A stretch of DNA of 64,000 nt from Pseudomonadota bacterium. Lineage in GTDB: Bacteria > Pseudomonadota > Gammaproteobacteria > Burkholderiales > Burkholderiaceae_C. The DNA is taken from positions 248,001-312,000 of the forward strand of contig JAIUPH010000037.1 in assembly GCA_020161065.1 (NCBI GenBank). The letters run 5' to 3'. The position numbers and the translations under genes were made by a program. Positions 50,444-60,419 of this stretch are shown here, one piece after another (positions within the stretch are counted from its first letter, which is position 1; every line of letters starts with the position of its first letter). Below the pieces are notes generated by a model, which worked only from the letters and a program-made list of their open reading frames with translations, was not told the origin of the DNA and did no database searches.

Positions 50444-51247
50444 TCAGGTGCCGGTGCCAGCGGCGGGTCCAGCGCCGGTGCCGGCGGTGGCCTGCGCCGG
50501 CGTCAGGCGCTGCAGCCCGGCGGCCGACAGCCGCAGCACGTCGGCGCGCGGCCGTGCGCCGTCGTCCAGGTCCCAGTCGCTCAGCACCACGCGGCGCAGG
50601 CCGTCGCCGAGCTCGTGCGCGGCCGGGCGGTGGGTGTGGCCGTGGATCAGCGTCGCGGCGCCGGCTTGCAGCAGCAGCGCGCGGCAGGCCTCGGCGTCGA
50701 GGTCGCCTTGCGTCTCCACGCCCGATGCCTGGTGCGCCCTGCTGCGCTCGCGCATCGCGCGCGCCGTCGCCAGCCGCTCGGCCAGCGGCCGGGCCAGGAA
50801 GTCGCGCTGCCACGCCGGCGAGCGCACCTGCGCGCGAAAGGCCTGATAGGGCGCGTCGCCCAGGCATTGCGCATCGCCATGGACGAGCAGCCAGCGCTGG
50901 CCGAAGGCGTGCAGGCAACTCGGGTCGGCCAGCGCCGTCATGCCGGCGGCGGCGCACAGCTCGGCGCCGACCAGGAAGTCGCGGTTGCCCGGCATGAAGC
51001 CGATGCTGATGCGGCGCGCCGCCGCGGCGATGGCCGCGACCACGCCTTGCTCGAAGGGCTGCTGGCGCATGTCGTCGCCGACCCAGGCTTCGAACACGTC
51101 GCCCAGCAGGCACACGGCGTCGGCCGTCGTGCCGGCCAGGTAGGCGCCGAAGGCCGCCGCGGTGCGCGGCAGGCCCGGGGCCAGGTGCAGGTCGGACACG
51201 AAGTCGATGGCGCGCCAGTGCGGCGGCGCCACCCAGTCCGGGATCAC
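50444..51247 (-). CDS. lpxH: UDP-2,3-diacylglucosamine diphosphatase
   Basis: 267-residue calcineurin-like phosphoesterase of lipid A synthesis, which cleaves UDP-2,3-diacylglucosamine to lipid X. Metal motifs SDLHLA (D19, H21), [13 protein letters not shown] (48-59), GNRDF and IHGHTHRP are intact. The C-terminal tail (about 245-267) is a low-complexity Ala/Gly/Thr stretch. The ATG overlaps the ppiB stop by 4 nt. Confidence 0.95.
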   Translation of the reverse strand: MIPDWVAPPHWRAIDFVSDLHLAPGLPRTAAAFGAYLAGTTADAVCLLGDVFEAWVGDDMRQQPFEQGVVAAIAAAARRISIGFMPGNRDFLVGAELCAAAGMTALADPSCLHAFGQRWLLVHGDAQCLGDAPYQAFRAQVRSPAWQRDFLARPLAERLATARAMRERSRAHQASGVETQGDLDAEACRALLLQAGAATLIHGHTHRPAAHELGDGLRRVVLSDWDLDDGARPRADVLRLSAAGLQRLTPAQATAGTGAGPAAGTGT

Positions 51248-51747
51248 GCCACCGCGTAGACGCGCTGGATCACCACGTCGTCCAGAGGCACGTCGTCGTG
51301 GAAGCCCTTGCGGCCGGTGCGCACGCGCTCGATGGCGTCGACGACGTCGGCGCCTTCGGTGACGCGGCCGAACACCGCATAACCCCAGCCTTGCGCGTTC
51401 TCGGCCTTGAAGTCGAGGAAGTCGTTGTCGGTGGCGTTGATGAAGAACTGCGCCGTCGCGCTGTGCGGGTCGTTGGTGCGCGCCATCGCCAGCGTGTACT
51501 TCTTGTTCTTGAGGCCGTTGTTGGCCTCGTTCTTGATCGGTGCGTCGGTGCCCTTTTGCTTCATGCCGGGCTCGAAGCCGCCGCCCTGCACCATGAAGCC
51601 CTTGATGACGCGGTGGAACACCGTGTTGTCGTAGTGGCCCTTGGCCACGTAGGCGAGAAAGTTCTTCGTGCTCTCGGGGGCCTTCACGTCATCGAGCTCG
51701 ATGGTGATCGTGCCGGCGCTGGTTTCCATCTTCACGGTCTTGCTCAT
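51244..51747 (-). CDS. ppiB: Cytoplasmic peptidyl-prolyl cis-trans isomerase (cyclophilin)
   Basis: 167-residue cyclophilin without signal peptide: [32 protein letters not shown] and [10 protein letters not shown] carry the active-site Arg, Gln and Phe. ATG 51747 is preferred because GGAG at 51760-51757 lies 9 nt upstream; a GTG at 51756 would overlap the ppiA stop (GTGA) but has no room for a ribosome-binding site. Speeds proline isomerisation in protein folding. Confidence 0.95.
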   Translation of the reverse strand: MSKTVKMETSAGTITIELDDVKAPESTKNFLAYVAKGHYDNTVFHRVIKGFMVQGGGFEPGMKQKGTDAPIKNEANNGLKNKKYTLAMARTNDPHSATAQFFINATDNDFLDFKAENAQGWGYAVFGRVTEGADVVDAIERVRTGRKGFHDDVPLDDVVIQRVYAVA

Positions 51748-51752
51748 TGCAT

Positions 51753-52304
51753 TCACTCCACGCTTGCTTTCTTGATGACCACGTCGGTCTGCGGCACGTT
51801 CTGGTGCGGGCCCTTGTTGCCCACCGCCACGGCCTTGATCTTGTCGACCACGTCCATGCCTTCGACCACCTTGCCGAACACGGCGTAGCCGCCGCCGGCG
51901 CTGTCGAGCATCGGGTTGTCGGCCACGTTGATGAAGAACTGCGCCGTCGCCGAGTTGAGCGCCGGCGTGCGCGCCATCGCCAGCGAGCCGCGCGTGTTGC
52001 TCAGGCCGTTGCGCGCCTCCAGCGGGATCGGCGCGCGCACGGCCTTCTGGTTCAGGTCCGGCGTGAAGCCGCCGCCCTGGATCATGAAGCCGTCGATCAC
52101 GCGGTGGAAGATGGTGCCGTCGTAGTGGCCGGCCTTCACGTACTGCAGGAAGTTGTCGACCGACTTTGGCGCCTTGTCGGGCGCCAGCTCGACGACGATG
52201 TCGCCCACGCTGGTGGCCAGGCGCACCTTCTGCGCCGCGGCGGGGAGGGCGGGGCCCAGCAGGCCGACGGCCAGCGCGCCGGCCAGCAGCCAGCGCTTGT
52301 GCAT
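51753..52304 (-). CDS. ppiA: Periplasmic peptidyl-prolyl cis-trans isomerase (cyclophilin)
   Basis: 183 residues: signal peptide [19 protein letters not shown] (cleaved after about 24), then the cyclophilin fold with [15 protein letters not shown] and [19 protein letters not shown] spaced 6 nt before an in-frame GTG at 52313 favours a start three codons earlier than the ATG. First gene of a leftward group ppiA-ppiB-lpxH-mtfA, divergent from cysS. Confidence 0.94.
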   Translation of the reverse strand: MHKRWLLAGALAVGLLGPALPAAAQKVRLATSVGDIVVELAPDKAPKSVDNFLQYVKAGHYDGTIFHRVIDGFMIQGGGFTPDLNQKAVRAPIPLEARNGLSNTRGSLAMARTPALNSATAQFFINVADNPMLDSAGGGYAVFGKVVEGMDVVDKIKAVAVGNKGPHQNVPQTDVVIKKASVE

Positions 52305-52352
52305 CACGATCACGTTCGTCTCTCCATGGGGCCTTGCCAGGGTGGCCCCTCG

Positions 52353-52358
52353 TATACT
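52353..52358 (+). promoter_or_regulatory. Candidate -10 element of cysS
   Basis: TATACT, five of six matches to TATAAT, 54 nt before the cysS ATG. TTGCCA upstream is only 13 nt away, too close for a standard -35. A GGGGCC-N10-GGCCCC dyad (52328-52349) directly precedes it and might be an operator or hairpin. Confidence 0.4.
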
Positions 52359-52412
52359 GGTCGATTCTATCGGGCCGACCTCTTCACAGTCGCCGCCATT
52401 GCCTGGCACCGC

Positions 52413-53810
52413 ATGAGCCTTCGCATCCACAACACGCTGACCCGCCGGGTCGAAGACTTCGCGCCCATCGAGCCCGGCCACGTGCGCATGTACGTGTGCG
52501 GCATCACCGTCTACGACCTGTGCCACATGGGCCATGCGCGCATGATGGTGGCCTTCGACATGGTCTACCGCTGGCTGCTGACCAGCGGCTACCGCGTGAC
52601 CTTCGTTCGCAACATCACCGACATCGAAGACAAGATCATCCGCCGCGCGCTGGAGCGCGGCATCACCATCCGCGCGCTGACCGACGAGATGATCGCCGCG
52701 ATGCACCGCGACTTCGCCGCCATCGGCGTGCTGCCGCCCACGCACGAGCCGCGCGCCACCGAGTACGTGCCGCAGATGCTCGACATGATCGGCAAGCTCG
52801 AAGCCAAGGGCCTGGCCTACCGCGCCGCCGATGGCGACGTCGACTTCGCGGTGCGCAAGCTGCCGGGCTACGGGCGGCTGTCGGGCAAGTCGCTGGACGA
52901 CCTGCGCGCCGGCGAGCGCGTGGCCGCCGACGACAGCAAGCAGGACCCGCTGGACTTCGTGCTGTGGAAGGCCGCCAAGCCCGAAGAGCCCGACGAAGCC
53001 AAGTGGGCCTCGCCCTTCGGCCCGGGCCGGCCGGGCTGGCACATCGAGTGCTCGGCGATGTCGTGCGCGCTGCTCGGCGAGCACTTCGACATCCACGGCG
53101 GCGGCATGGACCTGCAGTTCCCGCACCACGAGAACGAGCTCGCCCAGAGCGTGGGCGCCAATGGCGGGCCTTTCGTCAACGTGTGGATGCACAACGGCTT
53201 CCTCAATGTGCAGCGCGAAGCGGGCATGGCGCCCGAGAAGATGTCGAAGTCGCTCGGCAACTTCTTCACCATCGCCGAGGTGCTGCAGCGCTACGACGGC
53301 GAGACGCTGCGCTTCTTCATGCTGCGCACGCATTACCGCAGCCCCTTCAATTTCGGCGAAGCTAACCTGGAAGATGCGCGCAGCGCGCTGCGCCGGCTGT
53401 ATACCGCGCTGGAGGCCGGCGGCTCGCCGATGGACGACGCGGCGATCGACTGGACGCAGCCCGAGGCGGCCGCCTTCCGCGCCGCGATGGACGACGACTT
53501 CAACACGCCGCTGGCCACCGCCGTGTGGTTCGAGCTGGCCAGCGAAGTCAACCGCAGCCGCGACCCCGCCAAGGCCGGCCTGCTGCGCGCGCTGGGCCGC
53601 GTGCTGGGCGTGCTGCAGCAGCGGCCCAGCGCCTTCCTGCAGGCCGGGGCGGGGCTGGACGAGGCCGCCATCGCCGCCATGATCAGCGCGCGCGCCGCCG
53701 CCAAGGCCGCGCGCAACTTCGCCGAGGCCGACCGCATCCGCCAGCAGCTGGCCGCGCAAGGCATCGAGCTGAAAGACTCGGCCCAGGGCACGACCTGGGT
53801 GCGCGGCTAG
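52413..53810 (+). CDS. cysS: Cysteinyl-tRNA synthetase
   Basis: 465-residue class I synthetase. Zinc ligand Cys29 in [14 protein letters not shown]-type HMGH (38-41), zinc-ligand stretch [29 protein letters not shown] and KMSKS are intact. Charges tRNA-Cys for translation. Full length. Divergent from ppiA; the pair is conserved in Burkholderiales. Confidence 0.97.
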   Translation: MSLRIHNTLTRRVEDFAPIEPGHVRMYVCGITVYDLCHMGHARMMVAFDMVYRWLLTSGYRVTFVRNITDIEDKIIRRALERGITIRALTDEMIAAMHRDFAAIGVLPPTHEPRATEYVPQMLDMIGKLEAKGLAYRAADGDVDFAVRKLPGYGRLSGKSLDDLRAGERVAADDSKQDPLDFVLWKAAKPEEPDEAKWASPFGPGRPGWHIECSAMSCALLGEHFDIHGGGMDLQFPHHENELAQSVGANGGPFVNVWMHNGFLNVQREAGMAPEKMSKSLGNFFTIAEVLQRYDGETLRFFMLRTHYRSPFNFGEANLEDARSALRRLYTALEAGGSPMDDAAIDWTQPEAAAFRAAMDDDFNTPLATAVWFELASEVNRSRDPAKAGLLRALGRVLGVLQQRPSAFLQAGAGLDEAAIAAMISARAAAKAARNFAEADRIRQQLAAQGIELKDSAQGTTWVRG

Positions 53811-53833
53811 TCGCGCGGGGCGGCATCGCGGCC

Positions 53834-54505
53834 ATGCCTGCCAGAAGCACTCCGCCCGTGCCGGCCTCGCCCGGCTACTGGGACGACGCCTGCAAGCACC
53901 TCTCGCGCCGCGACCGCGTGATGAAGCGGCTGATCCCGCAGTTCGGCGACGCGCGGCTGCAGACCCGCGGCGACGCCTTCACGACGCTGGCGCGCTCCAT
54001 CGTCGGCCAGCAGATCTCGGTGAAGGCGGCGCAATCGGTGTGGGAGCGCTTCGTCGCCTTGATGGCGCTGACGGCGCTGCCGCGCCGGCTGCCGCTGCAG
54101 CCCGAACAGGTGCTGGCGCTGGCCCCGGCGCTGCTGCGCGAGGCCGGCCTCTCGGCGCGCAAGACCGAGTACCTGCACGATCTGGCGCGCCACTTCGGCG
54201 ACGGCCGCGTGCACGTGGCGCAGTGGCAGCAGATGGACGACGAGGCCATCATCGCCGAGCTGGTGGCCATTCGCGGCATCGGCCGCTGGACGGCCGAGAT
54301 GTTCCTGATCTTCCACCTCATGCGCCCCAACGTGCTGCCGCTGGACGACATCGGGCTGCTGCGCGGCATCAGCGTCAACTACTTCAGCGGCGAGCCGGTC
54401 TCGCGCGCCGAAGCGCGCGAGGTGGCCGAGGCCTGGGCGCCGTTCCGCTCGGTGGCCACTTGGTATATTTGGCGCAGCCTCGATCCGCTGCCGGTGGAGT
54501 ATTGA
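53834..54505 (+). CDS. DNA-3-methyladenine glycosylase II (AlkA-like)
   Basis: 223 residues of the HhH-GPD base-excision superfamily. Helix-hairpin-helix [20 protein letters not shown] and the catalytic Asp in [37 protein letters not shown] is the usual start of the domain. It lacks the N-terminal domain of E. coli AlkA, as many bacterial forms do. Removes alkylated purines. Its stop and the accA start share one base (TGATG). Confidence 0.93.
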   Translation: MPARSTPPVPASPGYWDDACKHLSRRDRVMKRLIPQFGDARLQTRGDAFTTLARSIVGQQISVKAAQSVWERFVALMALTALPRRLPLQPEQVLALAPALLREAGLSARKTEYLHDLARHFGDGRVHVAQWQQMDDEAIIAELVAIRGIGRWTAEMFLIFHLMRPNVLPLDDIGLLRGISVNYFSGEPVSRAEAREVAEAWAPFRSVATWYIWRSLDPLPVEY

Positions 54506-55476
54506 TGAGCAAGCGTCACTTTCTGGACTTCGAGCACCCGATTGCCGAGCTCGAATCCAAGATCGACGAACTGCGCTACGTGCAGAACGAATCAGCGGTC
54601 GACATCTCCGACGAGATCGAACGCCTCAGCCAGAAGAGCCTGCTGCTCACCAAGGACATCTACTCCAGCCTGAGCCCCTGGCAGGTGACGCAGATCGCGC
54701 GCCACCCGCAGCGGCCGTACACGCTGGACTACGTGGGCGAGATTTTCACCGACTTCCAAGAGTTGCACGGCGACCGCCACTACGCCGACGACCTGTCCAT
54801 CGTCGGCGGCCTGGCGCGCTTCAACGGCCAGCCCTGCATGGTGCTGGGCCACCAGAAGGGGCGCGACACGAAAGAGCGCACGGCGCGCAACTTCGGCATG
54901 TCGCGGCCCGAGGGCTACCGCAAGGCGCTGCGGCTGATGCAGCTGGCCGAGAAGTTCGGCCTGCCGATCTTCACCTTCGTCGACACGCCGGGCGCCTACC
55001 CCGGCATCGGCGCCGAAGAGCGCAACCAGTCCGAGGCCATCGGCCGCAACATCTACGAGATGGCGCAGCTTCAGGTGCCCGTCATCTGCACCATCATCGG
55101 CGAAGGCGGCTCCGGCGGCGCGCTGGCCATCAGCGTGGGCGACCAGGTGCTGATGCTGCAGTTCAGCGTCTACTCGGTGATCTCGCCCGAAGGCTGCGCC
55201 TCCATTTTGTGGAAGACCGCCGACCGCGCGGCCGACGCCGCCGAGGCGCTGGGCATCACCGCGCACCGCTTGAAGGCGCTGGGCGTGATCGACAAGATCG
55301 TCAACGAACCCGTCGGCGGCGCGCACCGCGATCCCAAGTGGATGGCCGCGCAGCTCAAGCGCGGCCTCAACGACGCGCTGCGCCTGGTGGGCGACTTGAA
55401 GCCCAAGGAACTGCTGCAGCGCCGCTACGAGCGCTTGCAGTCGTACGGCCGCTTCGCCGACACCAAGGAACGCTGA
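54505..55476 (+). CDS. accA: Acetyl-CoA carboxylase carboxyltransferase subunit alpha
   Basis: 323 residues, close to E. coli Acc[76 protein letters not shown] and [12 protein letters not shown]. With AccD it transfers CO2 from biotin to acetyl-CoA, the first step of fatty acid synthesis. Translationally coupled to the glycosylase gene. Confidence 0.97.
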   Translation: MSKRHFLDFEHPIAELESKIDELRYVQNESAVDISDEIERLSQKSLLLTKDIYSSLSPWQVTQIARHPQRPYTLDYVGEIFTDFQELHGDRHYADDLSIVGGLARFNGQPCMVLGHQKGRDTKERTARNFGMSRPEGYRKALRLMQLAEKFGLPIFTFVDTPGAYPGIGAEERNQSEAIGRNIYEMAQLQVPVICTIIGEGGSGGALAISVGDQVLMLQFSVYSVISPEGCASILWKTADRAADAAEALGITAHRLKALGVIDKIVNEPVGGAHRDPKWMAAQLKRGLNDALRLVGDLKPKELLQRRYERLQSYGRFADTKER

Positions 55477-55478
55477 CC

Positions 55479-56786
55479 GTGGCGGCCGGTGACGGCCGGA
55501 CCCTCAAGGTCGCGGTGGCCGCCAGCGGCGGCCACGATTCCACCGCGCTGCTGCATTGCACCGCGCGCAGCGCCGCCGCGCTGGGCGTGGAGGTGCATGC
55601 GCTGCACGTCCACCACGGCCTGCAGCCGGCGGCCGACGACTGGTTGGCGCACGTCGCCGCGCAATGCCGGCGCTGGGGCGGCATCCGCTTCCACGCCCAG
55701 CGCGTGAGCGAGCGGCCGGCCGCCGGCGACAGCATCGAAGCCTGGGCGCGCCGCGTGCGCTACCAGGCGCTGGGCGACCTGGCGCGGCAGGCCGGCTGCG
55801 GCCTGGTGCTGCTGGCCCATCACCGCCGCGACCAGGCCGAGACCGTGCTGCTGCAGGCCTTGCGCGGCGCCGGCCCGGCCGGGCTGGCGGCGATGCCGGC
55901 GCTGGTCCAGCGCGACGGCCTGCTGTGGGCGCGGCCCTGGCTGGACCAGCCGCGCGAGGCCATCGACGCCTACCTGCGCCGCCACCGGCTGCGCCCGGTG
56001 CTCGACCCGTCCAATGAAGAAACGCGTTATGCGCGCAGCCGGCTGCGCCTGCGGCTGTGGCCGGCGCTGCTGGCGCACGGCGCCGATGCCGAAGCGGCGC
56101 TGGCCGCGGTGGCGCGGCGCGCGCAGGAGGCGCGCACCCTCATCGACGAGGTGGCGCGCGCCGACCTGGCGCGCGTGGCCGACGCCCAAGGCCTGCGCAT
56201 CGCCGACTGGCTGGGCCTGGACGCGGCCCGCCGGGCCAACGTTCTGCGTCACTGGCTGGCGGCGCAGACGCGCGCGCCGCGGCCCGAGACGCTGATCGAG
56301 CGGCTGCTGCGCGAGCTGCCGCAGCCGCGCGCCGGCCGCTGGCCGCTGGCCGCCGATGCCGAGCTGCGCCGCCACGGCGGGCGGCTGGCCGTCGTCGAGC
56401 GGCGGCCGGTCGTCGTCGGCCCGGTGCTGGCGCTGGATTTGAGCGGCCCCGGCGCGCACCCGCTGCCCGCCTGGGGCGGCACGCTGCAGGTCAGCCGCGC
56501 GGCTGCCAACGCCGGCGTGCCGGCAGCATTGCTGCGCCGTGCCGTGCTGCAGCCGCGCGGCGGCGGCGAGCAGTTCCAGGCCCACGCCGGCGGCGTGCCG
56601 CGCGCGCTGAAGAAGCAGTACCAGGACGCCGGCGTGCCCGCCTGGCAGCGCGGCGGGCCGCTGGTGCACGCCGGTGCGCAGCTCGTCTACGTGCCGGGCC
56701 TGGGCCTCGACGCGCGCGCGCTGCAGCAGCCCGGCCGGCCGCGCGTCACGCTGCAGTGGCTGGCCGATGCGCTGCCAGGCCCATGA
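55479..56786 (+). CDS. tilS: tRNA(Ile)-lysidine synthetase
   Basis: 435 residues beginning at GTG 2 nt after the accA stop. PP-loop SGGHDS (16-21), LHVHHGLQPAADDW, and AHHRRDQAETVLLQALRGAG; the C-terminal TilS domain (about 350-430) is present. It makes lysidine at position 34 of tRNA-Ile(CAU) so that AUA is read. No ATG is available near the conserved start, so the GTG is well supported. Confidence 0.94.
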   Translation: MAAGDGRTLKVAVAASGGHDSTALLHCTARSAAALGVEVHALHVHHGLQPAADDWLAHVAAQCRRWGGIRFHAQRVSERPAAGDSIEAWARRVRYQALGDLARQAGCGLVLLAHHRRDQAETVLLQALRGAGPAGLAAMPALVQRDGLLWARPWLDQPREAIDAYLRRHRLRPVLDPSNEETRYARSRLRLRLWPALLAHGADAEAALAAVARRAQEARTLIDEVARADLARVADAQGLRIADWLGLDAARRANVLRHWLAAQTRAPRPETLIERLLRELPQPRAGRWPLAADAELRRHGGRLAVVERRPVVVGPVLALDLSGPGAHPLPAWGGTLQVSRAAANAGVPAALLRRAVLQPRGGGEQFQAHAGGVPRALKKQYQDAGVPAWQRGGPLVHAGAQLVYVPGLGLDARALQQPGRPRVTLQWLADALPGP

Positions 56787-56838
56787 AAGCCGCGCCACTA
56801 CAATTCGCGGTTTCCCGCGGCCCTGACACCTTCTCTTC

Positions 56839-58113
56839 ATGGCACTGATCGTTCACAAGTACGGCGGCACCTCGATGGGCTCGACCGAGCGCATCCGCAG
56901 CGTGGCGCAGCGCGTGGCCAAGTGGGTGCGCGCCGGCCACCAGCTGGTGGTGGTGCCCTCGGCGATGAGCGGCGAGACCAACCGCCTGCTGGGCCTGGCC
57001 AAGGAGCTGATGCCGGCCAGCGTCAGCGCCGAAAGCCAGCGCGAGCTGGACGCCATCGCCGCCACCGGCGAGCAGGTTTCGGTGGGCCTGCTGGCGCTGG
57101 CGCTGCAATCGCAAGGGGTGCCGGCCGTCAGCTACGCCGGCTGGCAGGTGCCGATTGCCACCGACTCGGCCTTCACCAAGGCGCGCATCGAGTCGATCGA
57201 CGACACCCGCGTGCGCGCCGACCTGGCCGCCGGCAAGGTGGTCATCATCACCGGCTTCCAGGGCATCGACGAAGACAGCAACGTCACCACGCTGGGCCGC
57301 GGCGGCAGCGACACCTCGGCGGTGGCCGTGGCCGCGGCGATGAAGGCCGACGAGTGCCTGATCTACACCGACGTCGACGGCGTCTACACCACCGACCCGC
57401 GCATCGTTCCCGAGGCGCGGCGGCTGTCCACCGTCAGCTTCGAAGAGATGCTGGAGATGGCCAGCCTCGGCTCCAAGGTGCTGCAGATCCGCTCGGTGGA
57501 ATTTGCCGGCAAGTACCGCGTGCCGCTGCGCGTGCTGTCGAGCTTCACGCCCTGGGACATTCCGGTCGAAGAGGAATGCCGCTCGGGCACGCTGATCACT
57601 TTCGAGGAAGACGAGAAGATGGAACAAGCCGTCGTGTCCGGCATCGCGTTCAACCGCGACGAAGCCAAGATCACCGTGATGGGCGTGCCCGACAAGCCGG
57701 GCATCGCGTACCAGATCCTCGGCCCGGTGGCCGACGCCAACATCGACATCGACGTCATCATCCAGAACGTCTCGCACGACGGCAAGACCGACTTCTCGTT
57801 CACCGTGCACCGCAACGACTACGCGCGCACGCTGGAACTGCTGAAGGCCACCGTGCTGCCGGCCACCGGCGCCGCGCAGGTGATGGGCGACCCCAAGATC
57901 TGCAAGGTGTCGATCGTCGGCATCGGCATGCGCAGCCACGTGGGCGTGGCCAGCAAGATGTTCCGCACGCTGTCGGAAGAGGGCATCAACATCCAGATGA
58001 TCACCACCAGCGAGATCAAGACCAGCGTGGTGATCGACGAGAAGTACATGGAGCTGGCCGTGCGCGCGCTGCACAAGGCCTTCGATCTGGACCAGGAAGC
58101 CGCCGCCGCGTAG
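56839..58113 (+). CDS. lysC: Aspartokinase
   Basis: 424 residues: kinase domain with KYGGTSMGS (7-15), [23 protein letters not shown], and two C-terminal ACT domains (about 265-340 and 345-415; [17 protein letters not shown]-like and [19 protein letters not shown]). Phosphorylates aspartate, entry to lysine, methionine and threonine synthesis; the ACT domains suggest feedback by lysine and/or threonine. Followed by a tRNA-Ser gene 43 nt downstream. Confidence 0.96.
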   Translation: MALIVHKYGGTSMGSTERIRSVAQRVAKWVRAGHQLVVVPSAMSGETNRLLGLAKELMPASVSAESQRELDAIAATGEQVSVGLLALALQSQGVPAVSYAGWQVPIATDSAFTKARIESIDDTRVRADLAAGKVVIITGFQGIDEDSNVTTLGRGGSDTSAVAVAAAMKADECLIYTDVDGVYTTDPRIVPEARRLSTVSFEEMLEMASLGSKVLQIRSVEFAGKYRVPLRVLSSFTPWDIPVEEECRSGTLITFEEDEKMEQAVVSGIAFNRDEAKITVMGVPDKPGIAYQILGPVADANIDIDVIIQNVSHDGKTDFSFTVHRNDYARTLELLKATVLPATGAAQVMGDPKICKVSIVGIGMRSHVGVASKMFRTLSEEGINIQMITTSEIKTSVVIDEKYMELAVRALHKAFDLDQEAAAA

Positions 58114-58156
58114 CCGGCGCGCCGACTGCGGCTAGAATGTGCAGCTGCTTCGAGCT

Positions 58157-58249
58157 GGAGTCGTGACCGAGTGGCCGAAGGTGCTCCCCTGCTAAGGGAG
58201 TATGTGGGCAAAACCTGCATCGAGGGTTCGAATCCCTCCGACTCCGCCA
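58157..58249 (+). tRNA. tRNA-Ser (anticodon GCU)
   Basis: 93 nt including an encoded CCA end. Acceptor GGAGTCG pairs with CGACTCC, discriminator G, anticodon GCT at 58191-58193 in loop CTGCTAA, a long variable arm (TATGTGGGCAAAACCTGCAT, class II tRNA), T-loop GGTTCGAATCC. Reads AGC and AGU. Downstream of lysC. Confidence 0.98.
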
Positions 58250-58264
58250 GCCAAGACCGCCATC

Positions 58265-58286
58265 AGCGCCCTCCGGGGCGCTTTTT
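58265..58286 (+). terminator. Intrinsic terminator after tRNA-Ser
   Basis: AGCGCCC-TCC-GGGGCGCT stem-loop followed by TTTTT, 16 nt after the tRNA CCA end. Likely stops lysC/tRNA transcription. Confidence 0.92.
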
Positions 58287-58293
58287 CGTGGGC

Positions 58294-58315
58294 CATTTGG
58301 TGGGACATTTGGTGG
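58294..58315. repeat. Short direct repeat next to tRNA-Ser
   Basis: CATTTGGTGG occurs at 58294-58303 and 58306-58315. It lies 45 nt beyond a tRNA 3' end, a common place for integrase attachment debris, but no integrase gene or second copy of the tRNA end is in the window. Confidence 0.5.
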
Positions 58316-58382
58316 TCCATCCCGCGGCCCTCCGCAGGCCTCACCGCGCGCTGACCATCGCCCCGCGCATCCCCATCCGCCC

Positions 58383-59159
58383 TTAGCGCACCTTCGCCAG
58401 AAAGGGCGCCATGAACGCCGCCGGCTCGCCGGTGGCGAAAGCGGCGGCGAACTCGTCGACGCCGCGCGTGATGGCGCTGTCGAGGTCGGTCTGCTGCCAC
58501 TCGCGCAGCAGGCGCTTTTGCTGGCGCAGCACCTGCGGGCCCAGCGCGGCCAGGTGGCGGGCCATGCGCTGCACTTCGTCGTTCAGCCGTTCCTGCGGCA
58601 CGACGGCGTCGACCAGCGACCATTGCAAGGCCTGCGCCGCGTCGATCGTGTCGCCGGTCAGCAGCAGCCAGCTGGCGCGGGCCTGGCCGATCAGCCGCGG
58701 CAGCAGCGCCGCGTGGATGATCGACGGGATGCCGACCTTCACCTCGGGCATGCCGAACTGCGCGCGGTTCGAGGCGATGCGCAGGTCGCAGGCCGCGGCC
58801 AGTTCCAGCCCGCCGCCCAGCGCCCAGCCGGGGATGCGCGCGATCACCGGCACCGGGCAATGGCGCACCGCCTCGCACAGGCCGCGCAGGCCGTCGATGA
58901 AGACGCGGGCGCTCTCGCGCGTCAGCGCGCTCATCTCCTTGATGTCGGCGCCGGCGACGAAGGCCTTGTCGCCGGCGCCGCGCAGCACCACGACGCGCAG
59001 CGCGGGGGCGCGGCTCAAGCGCGCGAAGGCCTCGCGCAGGTCGGCGATGGCCCGCGTGCCGAGGATGTTCAGGCTGCCGGCATTGCGCACGCTGACGGTG
59101 GCGATGCCGGCGGCGTCGACGCTCACGTCGGCGTGCGGCAGGGCGGGGTGGTCGGCCAT
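58383..59159 (-). CDS. Enoyl-CoA hydratase/isomerase family protein 1
   Basis: 258-residue crotonase-fold protein. Oxyanion-hole segments KAFVAGADIKEM and IPGWALGGGLELAAACDLRIAS; the catalytic Glu pair region is FGMPEVKVGIPS, where one Glu (PEV) is kept and the second position is hydrophobic. Hydrates or isomerises enoyl-CoA esters. It stands alone, divergent from a second crotonase gene and a thiolase. Confidence 0.9.
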   Translation of the reverse strand: MADHPALPHADVSVDAAGIATVSVRNAGSLNILGTRAIADLREAFARLSRAPALRVVVLRGAGDKAFVAGADIKEMSALTRESARVFIDGLRGLCEAVRHCPVPVIARIPGWALGGGLELAAACDLRIASNRAQFGMPEVKVGIPSIIHAALLPRLIGQARASWLLLTGDTIDAAQALQWSLVDAVVPQERLNDEVQRMARHLAALGPQVLRQQKRLLREWQQTDLDSAITRGVDEFAAAFATGEPAAFMAPFLAKVR

Positions 59160-59307
59160 GTCGTCGTCTCCACGGCAAGGGGGTCGGCAGCGGTCCCGTT
59201 GAAGGCGTCGGGCGGGTGGCCGCCCGCTCCAAAGGGAGGGGGGCCGCGCCCGGCGCCGCCGCTATCTTGGCGGCCCAAGCGAGCAATCGGCATCGAGGAG
59301 AACCCAC

Positions 59308-59541
59308 ATGGCCCTGCTTCGGCTGCGGCTGCAGGAACTGCGAATGAAGCACGGGCAATGGACGCCGGCCAATGGCGATGGCGATGGCGATGGCGACGGC
59401 GATGGCGTGCCGCCGGCCGCGGCCTGCGCCGCGCCGCCGGCGGCCGCGCGGCCGCCAGCGGCCATCGGCGGCGCGCTGCGCGCTGCCACGGGCCCCCTCA
59501 CCAAAGGGTGGGGCAGCGGCGCGGCACGCTGCTTAAGGTAG
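59308..59541 (+). CDS. Possible small protein with Gly-Asp repeat
   Basis: 77-codon frame with a GAGGAG ribosome-binding site 7 nt before its ATG, ending 8 nt before the second crotonase gene. Sequence: MALLRLRLQELRMKHGQW, a Gly-Asp tract from a hexamer repeat, then an Ala/Pro-rich tail. No family recognised. The good ribosome-binding site argues for translation; the low-complexity composition argues against. It could be a leader peptide or chance frame in the 390-nt gap between the two crotonase genes. Confidence 0.3.
   Translation: MALLRLRLQELRMKHGQWTPANGDGDGDGDGDGVPPAAACAAPPAAARPPAAIGGALRAATGPLTKGWGSGAARCLR
59372..59407. repeat. ATGGCG hexanucleotide tandem repeat
   Basis: Six consecutive 6-nt units, five ATGGCG and one ACGGCG. 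In the frame of the small protein it encodes alternating Gly-Asp, like the repeat inside pobR at 14781. Confidence 0.85.
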
Positions 59542-59549
59542 CGGCCATC

Positions 59550-60392
59550 ATGAGCGCCGAGGTGCTGATCGTCGAGAAGGTGGGCAAGACCGCGCTCATC
59601 ACGCTGAACCGGCCGCGCTGCAAGAACGCGCTCGATGCCGCGTTGATGCAGGCGCTGCCGGGCGCCATCCGCGCCGTGCGGCAGGATGCGTCGATCGCCT
59701 CGGTGGTGCTCACCGGCGCCGGCGGCGCCTTCTGCTCCGGCGTGCAGTTGGCGGCCCCGGGTGAAGATGGTGAAGAAGGTGCCGATGTTTACGGCGGCAA
59801 CGGCGCCGAGCAGTCCTTCGCCGGGCGCGAGCTGGTGCTCGATGCGCACCGCTGGCTCGGCGAGCTGGTCGATCTGGAAAAGCCCGTCGTCGCGGCGGTC
59901 GACGGCTTCGCTTTCGGCGCCGGCTTCTCGCTGGCGCTGGCGGCCGACTTCGTCATCGCTTCCGATCGCGCGCGCTTCGCGGCCGGCTTCGCGCGCATCG
60001 GCCTGGTGCCCGACCTGTCGCTGCTGCACGTGTTGCCGCGCCTGGTGGGCCTGGCGCGCGCCAAGGAGATTGCCTTCAGCGCGCGCGACATCGGCGCTGA
60101 AGAGGCGCTGCAGATGGGCCTGGTGCAGGCCGTGGTGCCGCCCGAGCAACTGGCCGTCGCTGCGCTGGCCTTCGCGCGCCGCTTCGACGATGCGCCCACC
60201 GCGGTGCTGGGCATGACCAAGAGCATCCTCAACCGCGCGTTCGAAAGCGACCGCCATGCGCTGGCCCAGCTCGAAGCGGCGCTGCAAGGCCTGCTGGCCG
60301 GCAGCCGCTACCACGCGCAGGCGGTGCAGCGCTTCGTGGCGCGCGAGGCGCCGGCTTACGGCGGCGCGCCGCGCTTCGCCGCGGCGCGATGA
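59550..60392 (+). CDS. Enoyl-CoA hydratase/isomerase family protein 2
   Basis: 280 residues, crotonase fold: TLNRPRCKNALDAALMQAL, LTGAGGAFCSGVQLAAPGED (oxyanion hole), AVDGFAFGAGFSLALAADFVIAS, RFAAGFARIGLVPDLSLLHVLPRLVGLARAKE. The Asp in the PDLSL segment resembles PaaG/PaaF-type hydratases or isomerases. An acidic insert (about 72-90) follows the oxyanion loop. It precedes an SCP-x thiolase by 27 nt, so probably takes part in beta-oxidation of an unusual acyl chain. Confidence 0.9.
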   Translation: MSAEVLIVEKVGKTALITLNRPRCKNALDAALMQALPGAIRAVRQDASIASVVLTGAGGAFCSGVQLAAPGEDGEEGADVYGGNGAEQSFAGRELVLDAHRWLGELVDLEKPVVAAVDGFAFGAGFSLALAADFVIASDRARFAAGFARIGLVPDLSLLHVLPRLVGLARAKEIAFSARDIGAEEALQMGLVQAVVPPEQLAVAALAFARRFDDAPTAVLGMTKSILNRAFESDRHALAQLEAALQGLLAGSRYHAQAVQRFVAREAPAYGGAPRFAAAR

Positions 60393-60419
60393 CGTGACAA
60401 CCTTCAACAGGAGCAAGGC

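Noticed and set aside
58192-58330. Short protein-like frame (GGIRTLD) antisense to tRNA-Ser
   Set aside because: This is the well-known false protein produced by antisense tRNA-Ser sequence.
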